7,851 bases of DNA from the NCBI GenBank assembly GCA_014383605.1, contig JACNHM010000398.1:1-7851 (forward strand), written 5' to 3'. The first letter of the stretch is position 1. Every line of letters begins with the position of its first letter. Under the pieces are notes generated by a model. It searched no databases and was not told the DNA's origin. It was given only the letters and a program-made list of their open reading frames with translations. The stretch comes from Chloroflexota bacterium. Its GTDB lineage: Bacteria > Chloroflexota > Anaerolineae > UBA3071. The position numbers were made by a program, and so were the translations under genes. Below are positions 1 through 5,151 of the stretch, piece by piece.

Positions 1-1058
1 CATATCCTGGGCAACAGGTCTCCAACGAGCATGTCAACCAGCCGCGAGGTTCCCAGCAGCGTCTTCATTACCACGCGGCCTGGATGCTCAGCCCGCACCT
101 CACCGATGATCGCCGCCTCGGTTCCATACTCGTGGGCGCGCATGGCGGACAACACCTTCTCGGCGTCCTCCTCGGCGACAACGGCCACCAGCTTGCCCTC
201 GTTGGCCACGTGCAAGGGATCCAACCCCAGCATCTCACAGGCTCCCCGCACCGCATCGTGAATCGGTATCCTGCCTTCGTGAATCAAGATTCCTACGCCC
301 GATTGGGCGGCGAACTCGTTGAGCGTGGTTGCCAACCCTCCCCGCGTGGGGTCGCGCAGACAATGTATCTCCCTCGACGCCTCCAGCATGGCGGCCACCA
401 GCTTATTCAAAGGAGCGCAATCACTGCGCAGGGGAGCGGAGAACCCCAGCCCCTCGCGCTGGCTCATGATGGCCATGCCGTGATCACCGATAGCGCCGCT
501 GACGATCACCTTATCCCCCGGCCGGGCATTGGAACCCGAAATCCCTATTTGCTCCGGCACGATGCCCACCCCGGTCGTGTTAATGAACAGCCCATCGGCG
601 CTGCCTTTGTTGACCACCTTGGTATCGCCGGCGATGACCTCTACTCCCGCTTCATCCGCCGCCTGGCGCATGGAGATCACGATCCGCTCCAGGTCGTCCA
701 GGCTCAACCCTTCCTCAATTATGAAAGACACGCTCAGGTACAAAGGCCTGGCTCCGCTCATGGCCAGGTCGTTCACCGTGCCACAGATGGCCAGCTTGCC
801 GATGTCGCCGCCTGGGAAGAAGATGGGGTTCACCACGTAGGAATCGGTGGTGAAGGCCAGTTTCAGGTTCGAGGTTACAGGTTTCAGGTTAGATGAACCT
901 GGAACCTGTAACCTGAAACCCGAAACCCCGACCACCGCCGCGTCGTCCAACTGCGCCAGGATGGGGTTATCGAAGTGCTTCAGAAATAGCCGCTCCACCA
1001 GTTCGTGGCTGAGTTGGCCGCCGCTGCCGTGGGCCAGCAGAATCCTGTCTTGTGTCAT
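1..1058 (-). CDS. hypE: HypE, hydrogenase maturation carbamoyl dehydratase (3' end cut by window edge)
   Basis: HypE takes a carbamoyl group from HypF on its C-terminal Cys thiol and dehydrates it with ATP to a thiocyanate, the source of the two CN ligands of the [NiFe] site. The ATG at 1056-1058 follows GGAG and overlaps the hypD stop (ATGA). Visible family blocks are HGSGG near residue 10, DDAAVV near 38, TTDSYVV and FFPGGDIGKLA, GDTKVV, the central DPTRGGLA, LGLDPLHVANEGK, and the end LPRI. The last complete codon is Ile (3-5) and the next begins TG, so the expected terminal Cys of the family's PRIC end fits exactly; only that codon and the stop are missing. At least 352 codons are present, against about 335 in ordinary HypE; the excess is a repeat-derived insert of about 23 residues (861-930) between DDAAVV and the LAFTTDSYVV block. 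I translated the C-terminal third codon by codon and found no frameshift. Cytoplasmic; last visible gene of the hypCDE operon. Confidence 0.95.
   Translation of the reverse strand, partial: MTQDRILLAHGSGGQLSHELVERLFLKHFDNPILAQLDDAAVVGVSGFRLQVPGSSNLKPVTSNLKLAFTTDSYVVNPIFFPGGDIGKLAICGTVNDLAMSGARPLYLSVSFIIEEGLSLDDLERIVISMRQAADEAGVEVIAGDTKVVNKGSADGLFINTTGVGIVPEQIGISGSNARPGDKVIVSGAIGDHGMAIMSQREGLGFSAPLRSDCAPLNKLVAAMLEASREIHCLRDPTRGGLATTLNEFAAQSGVGILIHEGRIPIHDAVRGACEMLGLDPLHVANEGKLVAVVAEEDAEKVLSAMRAHEYGTEAAIIGEVRAEHPGRVVMKTLLGTSRLVDMLVGDLLPRI
861..930. repeat. Inverted heptamer array inside hypE
   Basis: On the plus strand, four heptamers of the form CAGGTTN or GAGGTTN (864-891) are followed, after the spacer GATG (892-895), by heptamers AACCTGN/AACCCGN (896-923) in the opposite orientation. 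Viewed as an inverted repeat, the arms 861-890 and 896-925 match at 26 of 30 positions around a 5-base loop, so DNA or mRNA could fold into a long hairpin. Read in the hypE frame, the array has no stop and encodes a Ser/Asn/Leu/Lys/Pro-rich stretch including SNLKPVT and SNLK. Confidence 0.9.
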
Positions 1059-2140
1059 GGCTCTCCATACCGATAATGCGCCGCGCAGGCACCCTCGGCC
1101 GAGACCATACAAGGGCCCACAGGATGCACCGGGGTACAAGCCCCGCCGAAGAGAGGGCACTCAGACGGGCTCTTGAGCCCCCGTAATATCTCTCCGCAGG
1201 CGCAGCCCCTGGGCTCCTCGGTGGGGCCCGGCTCAACGGCGAAAACTCGCTCCGCGTCGAATCGCCCGTACTCTGGCCTCAGCTTCAGACCGCTGTTGGG
1301 AACGATGCCCATCCCCCGCCAGTTGGCATCGCAACTCTCGAACACCCGCTCCATGAGAGCCAGGGCCGTCCGATTCCCCTCAGGGCGCACGCTGCGCCGA
1401 TAAGCTATCTCCACCCTCGCTTCCCCTCTCTCCACCTGACCTGCCAACATGGCGATGCATTGCAGGATGTCCAGCGGTTCGAAGCCGGAGATCACGCAGG
1501 GCATGTGGTGGTCGCGGGGGAGAGCCTCCCAGGCTCTTGAGCCTATGATGGTGCTCACGTGCCCCGGCCCGATGATGCCGTCGAACTTCGCCTCACCCAG
1601 AGCCAGCAAGGCAACCGTCACAGGCGGAGTGAGCTTGTGGAGCACGAAGACGAGGTAATTGTCCATCCCTTGGGCTTCGGCCTGCAAGATCGAGGCGGCG
1701 ATGGTAGGCGCTGTGGTCTCGAAGCCGATCCCCAGGAAGATGACCGACCTGTCCGGGTTGTTCCGGGCAACCTGAAGCGCGTCCAGGGTGGAGTACACGA
1801 CGCGCACATCTGCTCCCTCGGCCCTGGCCTGTTGCAGACTGGAACGGCTGCCCGGCACCTTCATCATGTCGCCGAAGGTGGTGAGGATAACGTTGGGCAG
1901 GTGGGCCATGGCCATGGCCTTGTCCAGATCGGCGTTGGCCGTCACACACACGGGGCAGCCGGGCCCGGACAGCATCTCCACCGTGGGCGAGATAAGCTGG
2001 CGAATGCCATACTTCAGGATGGCCACGGTGTGTCCGCCGCAGAACTCCATGAACCTGAGGGGCCTGCCCCGGTAGCGGTGGATGCTCCCCACCAGTCCCT
2101 TCGCCAGCCCGGAGTTTCGATACTCGTCAAGGTGCTTCAT
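1055..2140 (-). CDS. hypD: HypD, hydrogenase Fe(CN)2CO assembly iron-sulfur protein
   Basis: HypD with HypC forms the scaffold on which the Fe(CN)2CO group of [NiFe] hydrogenase is assembled; it receives cyanide from HypE and transfers electrons through a [4Fe-4S] cluster. The 361-residue product has the usual family length. Key motifs are EFCGGHT (Cys34), GPGCPVC (Cys62 and Cys65), FLGIGFETTAPT, PGHVSTIIG and SGFEPLDILQ. A Cys-rich C-terminus (GCACGEIL, ECPLFGGAC, GPCMVS, GAC) supplies the cluster ligands. The start is well supported: GGGGGAGG lies 5 bases upstream of the ATG at 2138-2140, inside the end of hypC. The gene overlaps hypC by 14 bp and hypE by 4 bp, so the three are very probably translationally coupled. 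It contains no heptamer insert, unlike hypE and hypF. No missing residue seen. Confidence 0.98.
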   Translation of the reverse strand: MKHLDEYRNSGLAKGLVGSIHRYRGRPLRFMEFCGGHTVAILKYGIRQLISPTVEMLSGPGCPVCVTANADLDKAMAMAHLPNVILTTFGDMMKVPGSRSSLQQARAEGADVRVVYSTLDALQVARNNPDRSVIFLGIGFETTAPTIAASILQAEAQGMDNYLVFVLHKLTPPVTVALLALGEAKFDGIIGPGHVSTIIGSRAWEALPRDHHMPCVISGFEPLDILQCIAMLAGQVERGEARVEIAYRRSVRPEGNRTALALMERVFESCDANWRGMGIVPNSGLKLRPEYGRFDAERVFAVEPGPTEEPRGCACGEILRGLKSPSECPLFGGACTPVHPVGPCMVSAEGACAAHYRYGEP

Positions 2141-2390
2141 CGAGACCTCCCCCGGCCTCGGCTAGCTCCCTCTGGTAGGCAGCTTCTATCTCCTCGAAGA
2201 GCCTGATCGTCTCCAGGGCTTCCCCTTCGTCCACCACGCTGATGGCGAAGCCGGTGTGGATCAGCACATAGTCGCCCACGCGGGCTTCGGGCGTGAGCAT
2301 CAGGCTGATGGTACGCTCCACCCCGCCGATTTCAGCTCGAGCGGTGGTTCCTTCGATAGATTTTATCAGCGTTGGTATGGCTAGACACAT
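2127..2390 (-). CDS. hypC: HypC/HybG family hydrogenase maturation chaperone
   Basis: HypC is a small cytoplasmic chaperone that binds iron together with HypD and then escorts the Fe(CN)2CO unit to the hydrogenase large-subunit precursor. The 87-residue product has the family length (about 75-95). It begins MCLAIP, and Cys2, the essential iron and partner ligand exposed after Met removal, is present. The middle GGVERTISL and VGDYVLIHTGFAI blocks are the HypC beta-barrel signature. A short helical acidic tail follows. The ATG at 2388-2390 is preceded by GGAAGA about 3 bases upstream, a modest ribosome site. It is the first gene of hypCDE and lies about 57 bases downstream of the predicted transcription start of the promoter at 2454-2482. 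Confidence 0.96.
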   Translation of the reverse strand: MCLAIPTLIKSIEGTTARAEIGGVERTISLMLTPEARVGDYVLIHTGFAISVVDEGEALETIRLFEEIEAAYQRELAEAGGGLDEAP

Positions 2391-2453
2391 GGTTCTTCCA
2401 AATCCCCTGTTTGCGCTTCTTCCTCAAAAGACGAGTAATTCGCCCTTTCTTCC

Positions 2454-2482
2454 AGTATACCCCAAAAAGGCAATTTGTTCAA
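2454..2482 (-). promoter_or_regulatory. Candidate sigma70-type promoter for hypCDE
   Basis: On the minus strand, TTGAAC (2477-2482; 4 of 6 matches to TTGACA) and TATACT (2454-2459; 5 of 6 matches to TATAAT) are separated by exactly 17 bases. The predicted start near 2447 leaves an untranslated leader of roughly 57 bases before the hypC ATG. This would let hypCDE be transcribed independently of hypF. Consensus matching only; no transcript evidence. Confidence 0.6.
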
Positions 2483-2552
2483 CTCTGGTTGGTCATGACA
2501 AGCCGCCCGCCGGTAGATTCAAGTCGGCTTCAAGCTGACTTCCACCTGATCA

Positions 2553-2575
2553 GCCGTCGAATGGAATTCGACGGC
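2553..2575. terminator. Perfect 10-bp hairpin downstream of hypF, possible transcript end
   Basis: GCCGTCGAAT (2553-2562) and ATTCGACGGC (2566-2575) form a perfect 10-bp stem with a 3-base loop, starting about 49 bases after the hypF stop. No T-run follows on the minus strand, so it is not a canonical intrinsic terminator. It could stabilise the 3' end of the hypF message or be a REP-like element. A second imperfect stem (GACGG-C-GGGCG at about 2570-2580 against CGCCCGTC at 2597-2604) overlaps it and would compete with it. Confidence 0.45.
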
Positions 2576-2623
2576 GGGCGTAGCCGAAGCAGGTCCGCCC
2601 GTCAGCAAATATCTGGGCAAAAG

Positions 2624-5071
2624 TCAGGGTTTCGAGGTCGGGGCAGCGAAATGCGCGATCACCGCCTGCCCCAGCGAAAGCCCCCCGTCGTTGCACGGCA
2701 CCTGCCGGTGCAACAGAACACGCAGACCCACCTCCCGCAATCGCAGCATGACCAGTGCCAGCAGCAGCCGGTTCTGGAAGCAGCCGCCGCTCAGCGCCAC
2801 TGTCCGCAGCCCCGTCTCCTGGGCGATCCGCTCACACATCGCCTCTATCATCTCCGCCACGGTGACGTGGAAGCGATAGGCCATCTCCCCGACGGCCACC
2901 CCGCCTCGCAGGTCGGCGAGCAGCGCGTCAAACAACCCCCGCAGCCGGATCACCGCCCCATCCTCGCCCTCCTCAACGCCGAACGGATAACCCCTGATTT
3001 GGATTTTGGATTTTGGATTTTGGATTTTGACCGCCATCTCCAGCTCGATGGCAGCCTGGGCCTCGTAGGTGACTCGCTCTCGCACGCCGATCAGGGCCGC
3101 CACTGCGTCGAAGAGCCGCCCGCAGGCAGAAGTCAAAGGCGAGTTGATACCCCTGTCAATCTGTTGCTTGATGATGCGCAGTTCGGTGTCATCAACCTCG
3201 GCCAGAAAGGGGAAAAAGGGGAATTCGCCCAGGAGAGTGTACAAGTAACTTATGGCCAGGCGATAGGGGTTTTTGATGGCCGCTTCGCCGCCGGGCATGG
3301 GCAGGTACTCCAGGTGCCCGACTCGCCGGAAGCCATGGTAATCGGCCACCAGGAACTCGCCGCCCCAGATGTGTCCGTCTGTGCCGTAGCCGGTGCCATC
3401 GAAGGCCACGCCGATGACCGGGCCACCCTCGGCTGGCCAGCCGTTGTCGGCCAGGCAGGCGGCGACGTGGGCGTGGTGGTGCTGGATAGGGATTGGATAT
3501 TGGATATTGGATATTGGATATTGGATATTGGAGATTTTGGATTTGGCGTACTTCGTCGCCAGGTACTCCGGGTGCATGTCGTAGGCGATGATCTCCGGCT
3601 CGATACGGAACAGTCGCTTGTAGAGCTCGATGGTGGTCTCGAAATGCTCCAGCGTCTCCAGGTTCTCCATGTCGCCGATGTGCTGGCTGAGGAAGGCGTA
3701 CTCGTCCCTGGTAACGCAGAAGGTGTTCTTGAGTTCCGCCCCGCAGGCCAGGATTTGCTGCACGTTGAACAGCAGCTTCACTGGAAAAGGCGCGTAGCCC
3801 CGCGAGCGACGGATCGGCTGAGGTAGGGCGGTTTCAGGCTTCGTCCTGAGGACTTCGCCGAACTCAGTCGAGGCGCTCAGCCCGAAGGGTTCCGGAGTTT
3901 CGGGTTTAAGGTTAGAACGTGAAACTCGAGGCACGAACCACACGCTGTCGTCGTAGCGGGCGTAGATGTCGCGGTTGTGCATCAGGAAGAAATCGGCCAG
4001 ATGGCCCAGGCGGCGCAGCGCCTCGTCGTTGTCACGGGCGATGGGCTCCTCGCTCAGGTTGCCGCTGGTCATCACCAGCGGTCGGCCCACGTCCCGCAGC
4101 AGCACGTGATGCAGCGGCGTGTAAGGGAGCATGACTCCCAGATAGTTGTTGCGCGGAGCCACCAGGCGAGAGACGTTCGATTCTGGCTTCCACGGCAGGA
4201 GCACGATGGGGCACTGGGGCGAGGTCAGCAGCCGTTCCTCTTCTGCGGAGACCCAACAGTGCTGCTTGATCTCCTCCAACGTGGTCATCATCACTGCCAG
4301 CGGCTTAGCCGGGCGTCCCTTGCGCTCTCGCAGCGTGCGCACGGCCGCCTCGTTGGTGGCGTCGCAGGCCAGGTGGAATCCGCCGAGGCCCTTGATGGCG
4401 ATGATGACCCCGGCTCGCAACAGGCGGGCAGCCTGGGCAATGACGTCATCGGTTTCGGGTTTCAAAGTTTTGAGTTTCAGGTTGGAACTCGAAACCAACC
4501 AAACGTGCGGCCCACACACCGGACATGCATTTGGCTGGGCGTGAAAGCGGCGATCCAGCGGGTCGTCGTACTCCGCCTGGCACTGTGGACACATGACGAA
4601 GTCCCGCATGGTGGTCAGCGGGCGGTCGTAGGGGACGTCGGCGATGATGGTGAAGCGCGGGCCACAGTTGGTGCAGTTGGTGAAGGGGTAGCGGTAGCGG
4701 CGGTCATCCGGATCCAGCAGTTCGCGCAAGCAATCGGGGCAGATGGCGATGTCGGGGGAGATGAGTTGGTAGCGCCCCGCCTCGGCCACGCTGTGACGAA
4801 TCTCGAAGGCCGTGTAGCCGACCGGCGGCGCATCGGCGACTTTAATGCCTTCGATACGTGCCAGCGGCGGGGATTTCCCCTCCAGATCGCGCACGAACGC
4901 GGCCAGCGCTGCCGCCGGGCCTTCGACCTCGATCTCCACCCCGCCGGAGTGGTTGAGCACCCAGCCGGCCAGCCCATGCTCGCGCGCCAACCGGTAGACG
5001 AAGGGGCGGAAGCCGACCCCCTGCACCACGCCACGGACACTGATTTTCTTCAACGCGCGCTCACCCATCAT
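2624..5071 (-). CDS. hypF: HypF, carbamoyltransferase for hydrogenase cyanide ligand synthesis
   Basis: HypF hydrolyses carbamoyl phosphate, makes carbamoyl-adenylate with ATP and transfers carbamoyl to the C-terminal Cys of HypE. All domains are visible in order: acylphosphatase (GVVQGVGFRPFVYR near residue 20), two zinc fingers (CPDC/CTNC and CPQC/CPVC, about 105-190), a YrdC-like domain (KGLGGFHLACDA, KGRPAKPLAVM, PLVMTSGNLSEEP), then a Kae1-like domain (RRSRGYAP, QHHHAHVAA, GVAFDGTGYGTDG, SGGCFQNRLL, NDGGLSLGQA). The product is 815 residues, longer than the usual 750-780. The excess lies in four heptamer or composite repeat inserts near residues 192-207, 380-414, 510-527 and 679-692. I prefer the ATG at 5069-5071; an in-frame TTG at 5081-5083 and a second ATG at 5066-5068 are alternatives, and no strong ribosome site decides between them. 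It lies 80 bp after fdhF and may be co-transcribed with it. Confidence 0.97.
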   Translation of the reverse strand: MMGERALKKISVRGVVQGVGFRPFVYRLAREHGLAGWVLNHSGGVEIEVEGPAAALAAFVRDLEGKSPPLARIEGIKVADAPPVGYTAFEIRHSVAEAGRYQLISPDIAICPDCLRELLDPDDRRYRYPFTNCTNCGPRFTIIADVPYDRPLTTMRDFVMCPQCQAEYDDPLDRRFHAQPNACPVCGPHVWLVSSSNLKLKTLKPETDDVIAQAARLLRAGVIIAIKGLGGFHLACDATNEAAVRTLRERKGRPAKPLAVMMTTLEEIKQHCWVSAEEERLLTSPQCPIVLLPWKPESNVSRLVAPRNNYLGVMLPYTPLHHVLLRDVGRPLVMTSGNLSEEPIARDNDEALRRLGHLADFFLMHNRDIYARYDDSVWFVPRVSRSNLKPETPEPFGLSASTEFGEVLRTKPETALPQPIRRSRGYAPFPVKLLFNVQQILACGAELKNTFCVTRDEYAFLSQHIGDMENLETLEHFETTIELYKRLFRIEPEIIAYDMHPEYLATKYAKSKISNIQYPISNIQYPIPIQHHHAHVAACLADNGWPAEGGPVIGVAFDGTGYGTDGHIWGGEFLVADYHGFRRVGHLEYLPMPGGEAAIKNPYRLAISYLYTLLGEFPFFPFLAEVDDTELRIIKQQIDRGINSPLTSACGRLFDAVAALIGVRERVTYEAQAAIELEMAVKIQNPKSKIQIRGYPFGVEEGEDGAVIRLRGLFDALLADLRGGVAVGEMAYRFHVTVAEMIEAMCERIAQETGLRTVALSGGCFQNRLLLALVMLRLREVGLRVLLHRQVPCNDGGLSLGQAVIAHFAAPTSKP
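2996..3030. repeat. GATTTTG heptamer array inside hypF
   Basis: Four perfect copies of GATTTTG (3002-3029) are preceded by a shortened copy, GATTTG (2996-3001). In the hypF frame this reads as the KIQNPKSKIQI peptide, between ELEMAV and GYPFG in the Kae1-like domain. No stop arises in the used frame. Confidence 0.9.
3492..3533. repeat. ATTGGAT heptamer array inside hypF
   Basis: Five perfect ATTGGAT copies (3492-3526) and one variant, ATTGGAG (3527-3533), are followed by a short GATTTTGG-like tail resembling the array at 2996-3030. The frame translates it as SNIQYPISNIQYPI immediately before the QHHHAHVAA metal-binding motif of the Kae1-like domain. It sits where ordinary HypF has a helix and short strand. 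Confidence 0.92.
3830..3930. repeat. Composite palindromic repeat inside hypF
   Basis: A GGTTTCAGG piece (about 3830-3838) leads into a REP-like palindrome: CTTCGTCCTGAG (3839-3850) and CTCAGCCCGAAG (3876-3887) pair at 10 of 12 positions. A second inverted pair follows, GAGTTTC (3895-3901) and GAAACTC (3921-3927), enclosing GGTTTAAGGTTA, which is related to the hypE heptamers. The whole is read through in the hypF frame as about 34 residues containing SNLKPET and TKPET, between the YrdC-like domain and RRSRGYAP. Confidence 0.8.
4451..4497. repeat. GTTTC-type inverted repeat inside hypF
   Basis: GGTTTCG (4451-4457) and CGAAACC (4490-4496) are perfect inverted ends enclosing GTTTCAA, GTTTTGA, GTTTCAG and GTTGGAA pieces with roughly 7-base spacing. 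In the hypF frame it encodes SSNLKLKTLKPET, between the second zinc finger (CPVCGPHVW) and the YrdC-like domain, i.e. an interdomain linker. Confidence 0.8.
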
Positions 5072-5151
5072 CGCCCCAACCAAATTCCGCCATTTTGCGA
5101 CTGAGTTCCCAAATTTTTGTGATGGGGAGAGAGTACAGCAATGCGGCGCCC
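5072..5151. other. fdhF-hypF intergenic gap
   Basis: This 80-bp, locally AT-richer gap separates the fdhF stop from the hypF start. I see no convincing promoter: the best minus-strand pair (TTGCTG, 17 bases, AAAAAT) matches consensus at only 3 and 4 of 6 positions. I see no hairpin with a T-run either. Read-through from fdhF into hypF is therefore plausible. Confidence 0.4.

Noticed and set aside
84..896. Plus-strand open frame of 270 codons opposite hypE
   Set aside because: Antisense to conserved HypE blocks; no domain recognised, and it ends inside the repeat.
2372..3826. Long plus-strand open frame (484 codons) opposite hypF
   Set aside because: It is the antisense shadow of hypF in GC-rich sequence; its product is low-complexity, with no recognisable domain, while the minus strand encodes complete HypF motifs.
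5072..5083. TTG start of hypF at 5081-5083
   Set aside because: It would add four residues before two ATG codons and has no better ribosome site; ATG at 5069-5071 is preferred.
3977..5104. Plus-strand open frame of 375 codons opposite the N-terminal half of hypF
   Set aside because: Antisense shadow of the acylphosphatase, zinc-finger and YrdC-like domains; no protein family seen.
5072..5151. Promoter for hypF in the fdhF-hypF gap
   Set aside because: The best spaced pair matches sigma70 consensus at only 3 of 6 and 4 of 6 positions.
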